The notes under the pieces were generated by a model, which was given only the letters and a program-made list of their open reading frames with translations, did not search any database and had not been told where the DNA came from. The translations under genes and the position numbers were made by a program. From the NCBI GenBank assembly GCA_947462335.1, contig OX381721.1, positions 33,098,303 through 33,162,302 of the forward strand: a DNA stretch of 64,000 nt. The letters are read 5' to 3'. Below, one piece after another: positions 27,170 through 38,269 of the stretch (its first letter is position 1; each line of letters begins with the position of its first letter). The stretch comes from Harmothoe impar (lineage: Eukaryota; Annelida; Polychaeta; Phyllodocida; Polynoidae).

Positions 27170-27831
27170 ATTTTGGTTTGGCATGCAGACCTTTCAGTGT
27201 CATTCCTACCTTGATACCTAAGTGGCAACACGGTCAACCTTATCACTCTTTGTAGTAGATGGTTCGTTAGTTTAGTCATGCTCAGGTTGGGGCTGTCATG
27301 TATGATGAACTGGCCCTTGATAATTCATTTCTCCATACTACCATGTCAGTGGGGTGTTTCACAAGGGGAAAATAGATACAATTAATTTTACATTTTTCTA
27401 AGACCAACTTCCTATCACCCTATGTTAATCTTAACTTCGTGTTTCACAAGTTTCAATTGTATCTATTATCTATGGTAATATACCTATGTACAATTGTACC
27501 TTTTAAGAAAATTATGTTGAGGAGTTGTTTTATCAGTCTAGATAAACATTCATCAATGTTTGTCCATCATATAGAAAATGGTTAAATACTATTTGTGCAT
27601 ATATGCCTCAATTTTGGTTTAGCATGGAGACCTTCCAGTGTCACCGCTACCTTGATACCTAAGTGGCAACACTATCAATCTTATCCCTTCTTGTAGAAGA
27701 TGGTTCATTAGTTTAGTCATGCTCAGGCAGGGGCTGTTATACATAATGAACTGGCCCTTGATAACTCAGTACTCGGTACTACTATGTTCGCTCTGCTTGT
27801 TAGTCTACCTGCATCTTTGTAACATGTTGGC
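26911..27831. repeat. local tandem duplication of about 0.3 kb around a TA microsatellite
   Basis: The segment near 27010-27350 is repeated at about 27490-27790. Shared phrases are gtccatcatatagaaaatgg, ccttgatacctaagtggcaa and agtttagtcatgctcagg. Only the first copy carries the (AT)n tract. The equivalent in the first duplicated unit is at about 11.7 kb. No gene is seen. Confidence 0.55.
27114..27165. repeat. (AT)n microsatellite
   Basis: An uninterrupted AT dinucleotide run of about 25 repeats. Its absence from the paralogous segment near 27600 shows it expanded after the local duplication. It creates a spurious Tyr/Ile-rich ORF on the minus strand. Confidence 0.95.
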
Positions 27832-28079
27832 TAACCCTTTTATGACTGATGTCGTGAAAAGATGAATTTTTCGGCATGATGCCCCAGTGCAGTCCCAGCG
27901 AGTAACTTGCCTGTGCTGCATTGGTCCATCATGTCGACCCTTTGAGAGTGTCTCAACCCCTTAGGGTGGCATGATGCTTGCATGCAGCACTGGCGAGTTA
28001 CTCACCAGGGCTGCATTCATGCATCATGATGACCAAGGGTATGATGCATTAATGCATTATGCCACCCTTAAAAGGTTAA
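27832..28079. mobile_element. TTAA-flanked MITE (piggyBac-like termini), copy 1
   Basis: It begins taacccttttatgac and ends cttaaaaggttaa. The interior has repeated words such as catgatgc, gcagcactggcgagttactc and their complements. Other members are 28204-28458, 29202-29442, 50382-50612, 51702-51927, 53227-53466 and 58526-59010. TTAA at the ends followed by CCCTT is characteristic of piggyBac-type non-autonomous elements. The assignment to that superfamily is an inference from the ends only. Confidence 0.6.
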
Positions 28080-28203
28080 TTTGGTGCTTCCCATCTCCCC
28101 AGCCCCTATTCTGCTGCTCAACCTGACTCTGTGGCATGATTTATGCAACATTAGTTTGATCTAGCATACCACACAAGTTAAAGATAAATCCTGATTTAAA
28201 ATG

Positions 28204-28458
28204 TTAACCCTTAGTGCAGTGCGTTACTGTGCTATGCGCAGTCCATTAATGGTGTTTAATTTTATCAAGCACAGTATAGTGCTTTAATGTGCTATGTACA
28301 TTGTCCAAATGATGCAGAACTGCAGTCCTGGTGAGAAACTTGCCACAGTTGCAATCATGCATCATGCTAACCTTACTTTGTTGATATAATCTTGAAGGGT
28401 TGGCATAATGCTCCAATGCATGTTGCTTGTGGACATGATGCTATTCTAAAAGGGTTAA
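28204..28458. mobile_element. TTAA-flanked MITE, diverged copy 2
   Basis: It starts ttaacccttagtgcagtgcg and ends aaaagggttaa. The interior shares cagtcctggtgagaaacttg and the catgatgc words with the other members but is more diverged. No coding capacity. Confidence 0.5.
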
Positions 28459-28815
28459 CATTTTCTCACCCCGCCCTGGCTGAAACTGCCCATCTGTATG
28501 ATTACTGGACCACTACTGTAGTGTACACATTGCTCTATAGTGATACCTGTTATGTCAGACATAACATCCCCTGTCAGACAATAGCAGCTTACCCCAAAGC
28601 TCTATCCACCCCTTTCATCCGTCTAGTCAACAGTATGACATCTAGTCAATGGTTGCTTATCTGCAAGTGACCCTCAGTATAGAAGCTGGGTTCTGCAGTG
28701 TCTAAATTAAAGGATTTGTCAATGATGCCAAATACCATAGAGTCCAGCACCCCAAGTGTCCCTGACCCTACTACACCTAGTGTGTGGTTTGCCTCATCGT
28801 GTGCTTAGACAGATG

Positions 28816-28935
28816 GACAGCAACAGCAGATCACAGAGCCATGGCTGAGTACACGTGGGTAGGCTTGTTAGCAGACCCTGCTATAGGGACGGGGGAGTAG
28901 CGCGGGATAACATTGTTATTTACAGTTGATGGCCT
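28816..28935. other. strongly conserved duplicated noncoding block, copy 2
   Basis: Partner of 12327-12445. The GCCATGGCTGAGTACACGTGG core is identical. A single extra G after ggacggg shifts any frame relative to copy 1, which argues against one long coding exon but not against a short exon ending at GGGTAGGC. Confidence 0.45.
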
Positions 28936-29201
28936 TGATCGGACGGATAGCCATATAGACCAAAGCAGTGAGCGAGGGGGGATTTTCAGAGTTATTATTG
29001 ATATGTATTTCAGATTATCAGTGAACATACCTAATAATTATCTCCTCATTGCTGCTATCTAATATTGTCATTGCTATTGTCATTCAGGGGACAATTGTCT
29101 TTTGTATGCAAACATCATTCTGAATCAAATACAAACACAACTTTACCATTGACTGAGACCATTTCTTGCCCGAGGGATCTATAATGGAAGGCTCTACCAT
29201 A

Positions 29202-29442
29202 TTAAACCCGTTAAGGACGGCATGGTGCCTTAATGCATCATGCCCATGGTCATCATGATGCATTAATGCAGCACTGGCAAGTAACTCGCTAGTGCTGCAT
29301 TCAAGCTCTTCAGGGTTGAGGCACTCCTTAACGGTTGGCATGATGCACCAATGCAGCACTGGCGAGTTATTTACCGGGGCTGCATCACTGCATCATGTCG
29401 ACAAATGTCATCTTTTAGCGACATCCGTCATTAAAGGGTTAA
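29202..29442. mobile_element. TTAA-flanked MITE, copy 3
   Basis: It begins ttaaacccgttaaggacgg and ends cgtcattaaagggttaa, that is, TTAA at both borders with (A)CCC/GGG(T) termini. Internal inverted repeats include tgatgcattaatgcagcact and its near-complement. The most complete member of the family in the window, alongside 50382-50612. Confidence 0.65.
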
Positions 29443-32400
29443 ACCAATCTGCCTAGGAATATCACCCTGCCAACCCGGTAGAAATCAACATACCTTAATT
29501 ACAATTCTACCTATCCAAACATTCCCCATCTACAACTAAATTACACGATGTAATATTATTACTGTTATGGCCAAATGGAATAGTGTAAAGGATGGGAAGT
29601 GAGGGGTGTGGGAGAGACTGTCTTGCAATCACAAGCCGGCTGTCTAGTAGGTACTCCAACATCAACATCATATCCTAGACTATCTACTGTTCTTGTATAA
29701 AGTCTACAGACTACTAGGGCCATATTTTTTTATAACTTTAATTTAACCTGGAGGTGAGAGAAAGGTTCATGAGGATCCTGTTTGCATCGGGCTCCGATTC
29801 CCAATGAACGAAGTAGTTTTTACCCATAATGCTTTATGCGCTCTTCTTGTGTCTTTCAATATGTTTGAAAAACAATTCAAGAAGTCTACAGAGGGCTAGG
29901 TACCATTATAATCATAACACCATAGGGGGTGGGAACACAGATGGGGATGATGATGAGGATGGTGAAGTTATAAACCCTGGGGTCTTTGTCGCGCAAGCAA
30001 AAACGCGACCCCTTTGACCTTGATTTAGCAGGGATCAAAATACCATGGATTACACGCAGGTAGTACTGTCAGTCATACAACAATATTTAAGTCTATTTTA
30101 AAAGTGAAAGGCATTTTTCTAATAGAGAAATATAACACACAATATATGAGATCCCCTATTTTTATTTCATTCTTTTTAAGAGGGGCAGGTGTAGGTACAA
30201 TAACTATGACAAAACTAATAACCTATAACTAATGCTATAATAATTAGCTGCACATATTGAATTGTGACAGGAGTCTGGGTATGAATAGCTACTACAACGA
30301 TGTAGGTATCTCAAGGAGCCTCACCCATATACTACAGGATAACTATGGCCTTTCAGCTGGGGATGGAGTCTGGTATGAACAAAGCTGAGGGTTGGCTGTG
30401 ATAGGGGACCCTGGTAACAATACCCACTGTCTCTGTGCTCAGTATCACCATAGGCCAGAACCAGCAATCCTCTGAATAATATACACACTAGTACTATCCA
30501 CAAATTGGGCTTTCTCTCATACAAGGAGTTCACATAGCTACTAAATAGCACATTTGTGTTTCGGGTATGACACTTTGTTTTCTTCAAGTTTGGTATATTG
30601 TAGTCCTCTAGAAATAAGTAACATCAATAAATGTATTGATATCCAAGGATGATTACTCAATGGCATAGAAGTAGAAAGGTGATGCTTCTTTGCATCCATT
30701 TTACATCACCATCCCCCCTAAGTACTTCAATTTGGTCACAAATAAGTTATTCAACTATGTGAGCTTTTGAATCCCTTTCAATTCCAACACACATTAGATG
30801 TCTATCTCATAAGTAGGCTTCTGGTGATATGAAGCAGATGTGGCCCCTGGAGGTATGGAGATGTGTTTGTGTGACTCGTTGATGCTAACATATGTCGTGC
30901 AGTCATGCATTGTGCCGATACAATCCAATAACCTGCTCCAACTTATTGCTCTCTTGACCACCGCTACACCAGCAGTGTCACTAGTGTTTTTGTAATCACA
31001 ATAAATGTCTGCTGCTCTAGAGGGAATCAATGCCATCTTTTGAGTTGGAAAGTGTGTATTTATTTCATAAATGATCTTCGAATACATCAGACATAAAAAA
31101 ACAGTTGGGTATAATAATAATTATTGTAGGAATAAAGCGTATAGCATTTATAGATCTGTATATTTATATTCCTTGAGCGTATTAAACAGTGTTTATAAAG
31201 GTGCATTCAAGCTAGACAACATAAAGTAGCTACTAAATTCACTTAGGTTTATTTACCAAGAGACATCAGTTTTATGCATAGTCTAAGTTTCAAATGAATA
31301 AATATACATTAGATATACAATATATCATGAGTATTATGAATTTCAGTTCATTTGAGGATACCAGCCTTGGTGCATTATATCCCTTGATATATTTGAATGC
31401 TAAAATGTTCTGCAACATACATAGCTGCTTTATTGATGACACCATCTTAGCCTAATGGTTCCCAAACTAAACTGTGGAGGCACTGGGAGGAACTATAACC
31501 TTGAACAAAATGTCACTTTCAATGGCTGACTTCTACAGAGGTGAAATAATCCACCCTAGATGTTACTCCCAGTAGGACCTACTCCTTACATTGCTCTATG
31601 CCTTCTACAGTCATCTGTTTCCCTTTTTGGTTTTCTGCATTTTTCTCTGTCGTAATGTACTGTAGGGAGACACATTGCAATATGCTCTGCGTTCAATTAT
31701 TCATGAATCCATGCACTGTTGCTAGTCTGATTCTGTTAAGGAAGTTCTCATGAGAATAATCAGCCTTTAGACATACTTTATCCCAATCTAAAGCAGACAT
31801 CTTCTACCTGTAGAGGCATAAATATGAGATGAATACATGAATGATCCTATGATGATTGGCCATATCTGAAATGTTTCAGATAAAAGGTTGCACATAAAAC
31901 GTTGTGCACACAGTAAAAGCAGTTTTAGTGAACCAGACAAACTATGCCATCTAGTACATTGCTCTACATCTTGGCTATCAGGAAATAAGCCATATATAAA
32001 CTTAAGCTAGATAACTTTAATTAGAGAACTTAGCTTAGATACTTTGGATATTGGGCTTCCCTCTAGGTATCTCATTAGCTTGTGAGCTAGATGTCCTGAT
32101 GCCAGGGTTGAGGTAGTGATATGGTGAGTGTAAAGAGGGGGTAACGTAGCACCTTGTATCAGCCGATAGGCTATCATGAAGTCCCTCAACATATGTAATA
32201 CTCTCAGCTAGTAAAATGAAGTCTCTTCCTTACTACTACGAGTGCAGCAAGAAAGGCTGACTTTTCAGAAAGGTTGTCAATAAATTTGTTTGAACATGTC
32301 TAAAGTGTAACTGACAAATACATGAATATAATCTTAAAATCCTGCATTATGATATACACTATTTTAAATACAATTGTCCTGTGAGAGCAAACGTAGCCAT

Positions 32401-33679
32401 TACAGACAATGTTATGAGGAATCTGCTAAAACAAAAGTAAACACAACTTTATTATGGAAAAATTACCTTTTCTTGCTTTATTGGTCTATAGCATGGTTTC
32501 ATGAAGCTAACGGGAAATTAGGGGGTGCTTTTAGGGGATTTTTCAATGTTTTGTTCCTCATGTGGGTGACCCCTGAGGATGCTTTTAGATGGCTTCAATT
32601 GTATTTAATGGATAGTTATAGAAGTTGTTATCACCGTTCTTCACGATCTATTTATGCTTTTTGTAGGCCTATGTTGTTAACAACAGACCCCTGGATTTTC
32701 AATAGATCAAATTTGTCTGCAGATTCAAGCCTTTATCTAAATTGGGATTTAGGATATGTCTCTTTATTCATGGGTGCCTTAGGACTTATTATAACTTATC
32801 TCACCAGCACAGTCTACCATATTTATTTTTCTACTCCCAACTTTTTTCCCAACACGGCTGAACAGGGTTCCTTTGTTAACTAACATAGGGTCCTGAAGAT
32901 GTGACGGCAGTTTTGTTTCTACCAAAGCAGCAGTGATAAATTGAAAGTGCCAAGATTCAAAACATTGGTACTCACATTAGTTATCACTCATCGAAGCAAC
33001 AGTTCTTTTTAGTAAAGACCTGCCTCTCTTTTCCCCCATCATGTGACCTTGACCCTGCTTGAGTTGATCGACAAAAGTCCCTAATCAGCTGTGCGTGCTT
33101 CCTCCATACGGCGAATGAATATGGTTAATTTAGAAAGCAGTGGTTCGTGACCAGCCCCACCACTCCTTATAGGGCGCTGTCACTTTGTGTCCCCGCATGT
33201 GCAAGTAGTGCAGGGAAAGTCTCCGTTCCAGCTTCTGCCTTTAGTAGTAAAAGATGTTGTTGTTAGGTAAAAGAAGCTAAGATATAGGGTTCGTGGTGTA
33301 AATATTCTGTTCCATATTATCATGTCAGCTGTCTATATGAAAAGAGGTTGGTATACAGACAGAATTTGAAAGATGTGAGAAAGGTTTGAGATATGTGTAA
33401 CATATTCGATGTACAAGAATGGCATCAATGTGTATCCGCGTACGTTAGATTTTACACCCATGATTTGCATTCGTGAAAGAAGAGTATGTTTAAAAAAGGA
33501 CACGTCCCTGATAGTCGAAACACTAAGATTGGGCTTTCAACTTGTCAGATATATGATAAATTATTAGGTTTTCCACTCATCCAAGGAGCTGCGATAACAT
33601 GATATTATTGTTGGTAATACATCTGAAAACGAATTATGTAGGGACATGAGATACAATAGCTGAATGTAAGAAATACATT
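29443..33679. other. gene-free host DNA, nothing recognised
   Basis: AT-rich sequence without a convincing gene, repeat end or RNA gene. The longest open frame (32374-32883, 169 codons) starts at TTG, not ATG, has no recognisable domain, and part of it overlaps a block also seen near 19345-19420, so it is treated as chance. A short imperfect GC-rich hairpin (ggggtctttgtcgcg … cgcgacccc) lies near 29979-30012. Confidence 0.5.
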
Positions 33680-34444
33680 ATGAAGATCATAACAGCCAAT
33701 AGATTAAAAGACTATGGGAATAAAAGCAAAGAAAGACTTGGATCTCGACAGACTGATTTCCACTTTTCCACTGGGAGTTGTAAGTGCAGTGAACACCTTA
33801 TCAGCCTACACATAGCGTTTGTCGATTATAGGAATAATCCTAGTGGCTTGATATACGTAGTCATGTTAATTCTGTCCTTGGAATATGTCCCTGTTTCATT
33901 GCTATACAGATAAATTTGGCGAAATTAGTTTCCGCTTCAGTCATATACATGTACTCTAGCCCAGGCAGCTCTCTTGAGCAGTGAGTTCTGCCTTATTGTT
34001 TTGTTCATGCAAAATGTCATTTGTCAGCATAAAAACATCCATGTAGCCCTCACAAACTTACTAAGGCTAAATCATGCCTAATCTTCTATGCCCTATGAAG
34101 GGGTACTGCAAGGTGCATGAATGCAACACAAGCAGTTCACTCACTCAGGCATGTTAATTAAGCACATTAAGACACTGTGCAGCCCTTGAAGTTTTCATTG
34201 GACATAGTTTTGAACCTAATTTAGAATGCAAGCTTCCCAATGATGTGTTTAACATTGAGCACATAGGGGCACCTGCCTCTGGCTGTCTTATTGAACTTAC
34301 CCTGCTTTCCCACTCAACAATTACTCTTGTCCTGAAAAAGCCAGATTAACTAACAACTATTAGCTCAAGGGCCAGCCATTAGTGACATTTGGAATGATGA
34401 GATTCTATCAAACTTCAAAGAGAAAAATGTAGATGCCCATAGGA

Positions 34445-34450
34445 CAAATG
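34445..34450. other. paralogous empty insertion site (CAAATG)
   Basis: Here the host paralogue reads taggaCAAATGgcttctcaat in one piece. At the large element the same sequence is interrupted after CAAATG (37201-37206) and resumes with CAAATGgcttctc (46680-46685). The single CAAATG here is the pre-insertion state, and it fixes the element ends and the 6-bp duplication. Confidence 0.9.
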
Positions 34451-34658
34451 GCTTCTCAATGATGCATGATTAAACTGACTGTGACTAAACTCTCTCCTGT
34501 TAACCAAAAAGTGACACCTGATTCCGGGATAAGTGCATTAGCATTCTGGTTAATTATGTATTAATGTGGGTTATAATTATGTGATCATTATAACTGTATA
34601 AGTATCTCTATATCTATAATTTAGGAGGATCAGGTTACTAAAGCTGTTGCACTAATTA

Positions 34659-34851
34659 CACTCTAAGAACAGTGTGTTGTGGTAGCATGCATAAGGAGTT
34701 ACACACACATATTTACAACACACCTTTGAGATCAAGACATTTTTGGCAAAGAGTGGGCAGTGGGTTGTGTGTTACCCCAAAATGTGTGTTAAAAGTGGCT
34801 GCAGAAAGGGAGTTGATAAGTGTGTAAACGTAACACACTATTCTTAGAGTG
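34659..34851. mobile_element. 193-bp MITE with CACTCTAAGAA termini
   Basis: The left end is cactctaagaacagtgtgtt and the right end is its near-complement aacacactattcttagagtg (one mismatch over 20 bp). The equivalent position in the paralogue near 21630 lacks it. No ORF, and the target duplication is not clear. Confidence 0.7.
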
Positions 34852-37200
34852 CAGCCCTACTTAACAAGATAATGAACTGGGTTATCTGGTTGAGGACATA
34901 CCCACTATTCTAGTGCGCCCTAAAGGAGCGGCACTTGTACTCTACATCTAGGACGTACCAGTATAATGGGTTACCCACCAGCATCAGTGCATCTAGTTAT
35001 TTACATAATATTTCACTCACAGTCACAATTTACTATATATCATGTTTGGTACCATTGGAAAGAGGACATCTTAATCTCTCCACTGGCTGATTTACAATCT
35101 ACAATCATTTATATTTATTCAAATATCATGCATTAACATGGCACAGGCATAAAAAAATTGTATATATAGATCCAGTATGATCCATTTCCGAATTTTGTGT
35201 TAGATTTGCTGATAAATATAAATACACAGGTTAATAGAGTAGAAACATATCTATCACTCTACGTTCTGGTTTTATTTACTAATGGAATGGTAAGATCATG
35301 AATAGATAGAGTCTTGAAAAAGGTGAGTTTTTTCTCCACAACCCATGCCCTCAGTGTTGGTATAGCTTAGACCAATTGTTCTATGAGCACTGCAGACCCA
35401 CCCATGGGGGCCAGTATTCTAGTACAGCAGTCTGTTCATGGTCTAATGGTCACACAAAATATACCAGATTAATGGTACGCACCAGAAACCAGGCACCATA
35501 CTATTATACTGGTACATTCGGTTTTATAGACTGTGCTAATAAAGTAGTACGTACCAACAACCTATTCCCGTCTCCTACCTGCTGGCACAATCTACTCACC
35601 AATTCTTTCAAGGCATTTCAAGAGAGAAATATCATCTTACTTGTACTTGGGTTTGTTTTGCACACAGAATGCTGAAGCAGAGACTAGATATATCTCTATG
35701 TATTACATAAGGAGACAAAAGTCTAATTGCCTTGTGGACAACTTTTATTTTGCAATTGGGTGATATATAGAATGAGAATTTGACTATGCTTCTATCCAGG
35801 CCAGGCTTTCTGGTGCACCTTACATATACCTCTATAATGCAGAGATCACATCACTAAGCCATCTTGTGTAGAAGCGTCATATTACTAAGCTGCTGGGCTC
35901 ATCAGATCTGCAGTACCAGATTATGAACCTTCTCCTAGCCTCTCACATCCGCTACTGACCAATGCTGTGTTAAATCTACTGAAAGCAAACATATAATCTA
36001 TATCAAAGACTGGTCTTCAAAGATATGAAGGGAAATTAATGCCATTGCAGAGAAAGCAGGGTCTAAATCAGCTTTTTTCAATGGTTATACTGAATAGATT
36101 GGGTATTTTATGAGTTACAACAAATGCAGAAGTCAACAAGGTATAGGAAAATATCTCTTGAAGTATATTTGAGTTTTGTGTTTTCAAAATGCTATTCAAA
36201 TACTGAGATTTCGCTGAGGCCTGGAAAGGTTATATCTCAGTGCTACCAGCTCGGCTAATAAACAGTCCAGTACCCATTATTATCATGTTGAGAATAAATG
36301 TGAAAATGTTTAAAGATGAATGACGCAAATAAGTAGGGACACAGCGTACGTGCTAGCACTTGGTGGTAAGAAGTATGAAGATAGGAAAAACCCTTAGATT
36401 AAACACTGGGAATAAAAAAAAAAAAAAAGGGACTTGAGTCTCACCGGTACAATTTCGACTTTTGCACCAGGTGGGTTATGTGCAGAGAAACTCCATATTA
36501 GCCTACACTTGGTGTCTTCTCCAAGGATGAATCGGGAGGAGACTTTTTCCGTGACACCCATGTCTAAGCTGGCACAGACAGCTCTCTTGAGCTCTCACAG
36601 TGAATGTAAAAATTATGCCTTCCTCTCCCCCTTGAACGGTGCCATAGTGTGTTAAAGGAGCAATATCACCACTCGCGCAGCTACCACATAGTATACTAGA
36701 AAAGTACTAGAATTGTGAATGGGATACGCTTGGTGATTATGCCGCTTTAATACACAATCTGTCGGAATGATGTTGCATGCATGCAGCTCTAGCGGATTCA
36801 CTAAGGCTGAATCATGCATCGCCTTGTAAGCCCTTTACACAGGTGATGCATAAAGCTAGTTCCATAAACCCTGCCAGTGGGCGAGTGCGTGAATACTGGC
36901 TTTAACCCTTAAACACATTAAGACACTCTTCAGTCCTTGAAGTCGTCAAAGGTCATTGTAGTGTTGAACCTGATTAGAATGCCTGCTTCCCAATGATGTA
37001 GTCAACATAGGGAACAACTGACACCTGCCTCTGGCTGTGTTATTGAACTTACTACCCCTGCTTTGCCACTCAACAATTACTCTTGTCCTTAAAAAGTCAG
37101 ATTAACTAACAACTATTAGCTCAATGGCAAGCCATTAGTGACATTTGGAGTGATGCGATTCTATCAAACTTCAAAGAGAAAAATGTGGATCCCCTTAGGA

Positions 37201-37206
37201 CAAATG
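37201..37206. repeat. 6-bp target-site duplication, left copy (CAAATG)
   Basis: CAAATG immediately precedes the element and is repeated at 46680-46685 immediately after it. The empty paralogue at 34445-34450 has one copy. A 6-bp duplication is what the retroviral-type integrase of Polinton/Maverick elements is known to generate. Confidence 0.93.
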
Positions 37207-37640
37207 AGTAGTATAGTATGTATCGGAACGGGACTATAGTTAAGTACTGTTTATTACTCAATCGACCTGCAGCCAATCAGAGGCCTCCATTTGGTCACGT
37301 GACCGGAAGTGACCTACTTAGGGGATTAGTGGTGACGTCACGTGACCTAGTTAGCCAATCAGAGGCCGCCATTTGGTCACGTGACCGGAAGTGAGGTCAT
37401 ATGACCTACTTATGGACCGGAAGTGACGTCATATGACCTACTTAGGGGACCGGAAGTGACCTACTTTAGGATCACGTGACCGGAAGTGACCTGATGAGTC
37501 ACGTGACCGGAAGTGACGTCAAATGACCTAATGGCCAACCGGAAGTGAGTGACCTGATTGAGGATCACGTGACCGGAAGTGACCTGATTGATCACGTGAC
37601 CGGAAGAAGAAGAAGAAGTGACGTCACGCGACTTAATGAA
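37207..37640 (+). repeat. left TIR, outer part with array of transcription-factor-like sites
   Basis: It is nearly collinear with the complement of 46250-46679. After a unique about 75-bp tip come agccaatcag (NF-Y-type CCAAT, twice), seven CACGTG palindromes (often GGTCACGTGACC), about nine CCGGAAG words (ETS type) and four TGACGTCA (CRE type), arranged as a degenerate repeat of about 25-35 bp ending with a GAAGAAGAAG run near 37605. Such subterminal repeats may bind the replication or integration machinery, or act as promoter or enhancer. The sequence alone does not decide. Confidence 0.88.
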
Positions 37641-38036
37641 GAGATGAGCGTCTTTAAGGGGTCACGCGCTTTAAAATGTGATATCTTTTTTTTTGGAGGA
37701 GGAGGAGGAGGAGGAGAGGAGGAGGAGGAGGCGAGTCTCTTATTTTTTTCGGTAAACTAATAAAAAACACTACGATATAAGTTTGTTTTTGTTTTTCATT
37801 TTTTATTGTTTTACGAGCGACTGGAAGTGACTTATTGAACTAGGTAGAAGCGTTCTTTAGAGTGTATAAAGGGGGGGGGAGGGGAGGGGAGGGGAGGGAA
37901 GGGGAGGGGGGCCCCTTTAAGATGCATGGGGAGGGGGGCGCTTTTAGGATGCATGGGGCGAGTGGTGGGGGGGGAGGGGGGGAGGGGGGAGGGGGGCACT
38001 CTAGGGGGGTGGGGGGGGCACTCTAAGGGGCGTTTG
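37641..38036. repeat. purine-rich and G-run tracts in the left arm
   Basis: A GGA-type run at about 37695-37730 and a G-run-rich tract at about 37870-38030 (repeats of gggga, with runs of 6-9 G). This segment has no counterpart in the right TIR, so the left arm is about 500 bp longer. ORFs on either strand here are composition artefacts. The G-runs could form quadruplexes on the plus strand. Between the tracts, at 37803-37808, lies tttatt (AATAAA on the minus strand), a possible poly(A) signal for the death-domain gene. Confidence 0.75.
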
Positions 38037-38076
38037 TCTCTTTTAAGAAAAAAAGAAAAGAAAAAGATTTCAATCG

Positions 38077-38118
38077 AGAGACACGCTTCTTCCTCTCGAG
38101 AGGAAGAAGCGTGTCTCT
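38077..38118. repeat. perfect 42-bp palindrome
   Basis: The left half is agagacacgcttcttcctct followed by c. The right half is its exact complement, centred on CTCGAG, with no mismatch and no loop. It sits between the G-rich tract and the 3' end of the death-domain gene and is absent from the right TIR. It could be a transcript 3' hairpin, a cruciform, or the product of a replication template switch. Confidence 0.93.
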
Positions 38119-38159
38119 TCGTTTTTTTTTTGTTTATCATGTGCTTCGATGAGGCGATC

Positions 38160-38268
38160 AGCTGCGACTGGAGGAAGTGACACTTTAAGAGGGCGCGCGT
38201 CTTAATTGTTATGATTTTTTTTTTTTTACTTACTAATAAAGAAGACGTATGAAAATAAAACACAACAA
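38160..38268. repeat. left TIR, inner part
   Basis: It contains acttactaataaagaagacg, then tatgaaaataaaacacaacaa, which matches in inverted orientation the right arm at 46136-46180, with shared cactttaaga/cgctttaaga wording further out. The inner TIR boundary is two bases from the stop codon of the minus-strand gene. Confidence 0.8.
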
Positions 38269-38269
38269 T

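Larger units (their letters stand above)
33680..37206. other. two diverged tandem units (about 33.7-36.4 kb and 36.4 kb onward)
   Basis: The segments 33750-34450 and 36425-37206 are paralogous. Examples are agcctacacatagcgtttg versus agcctacacttggtgtctt, and the shared tcaaacttcaaagagaaaaa just before the insertion point of the large element. The first unit keeps the uninterrupted sequence ggacaaatggcttctcaatg at about 34442 that the second unit has split. No gene is supported in either. Confidence 0.65.

Noticed and set aside
27832..29442. Regularly spaced similar repeats that could look like an array (CRISPR-like)
   Set aside because: These are separate TTAA-bounded MITE copies of about 240 bp with inverted symmetry in eukaryotic DNA, not short direct repeats with unique spacers.
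32374..32883. 169-codon ORF, the longest in the host part of the left half
   Set aside because: It starts at TTG rather than ATG, has no recognisable domain, is Trp/Tyr/Leu-rich in a way that can arise by chance, and part overlaps a repeated block also found near 19345.
37832..38263. 143-codon minus-strand frame in the left arm
   Set aside because: A Pro-rich product of the G-run tract read through the palindrome. No domain, and not present in the right arm.
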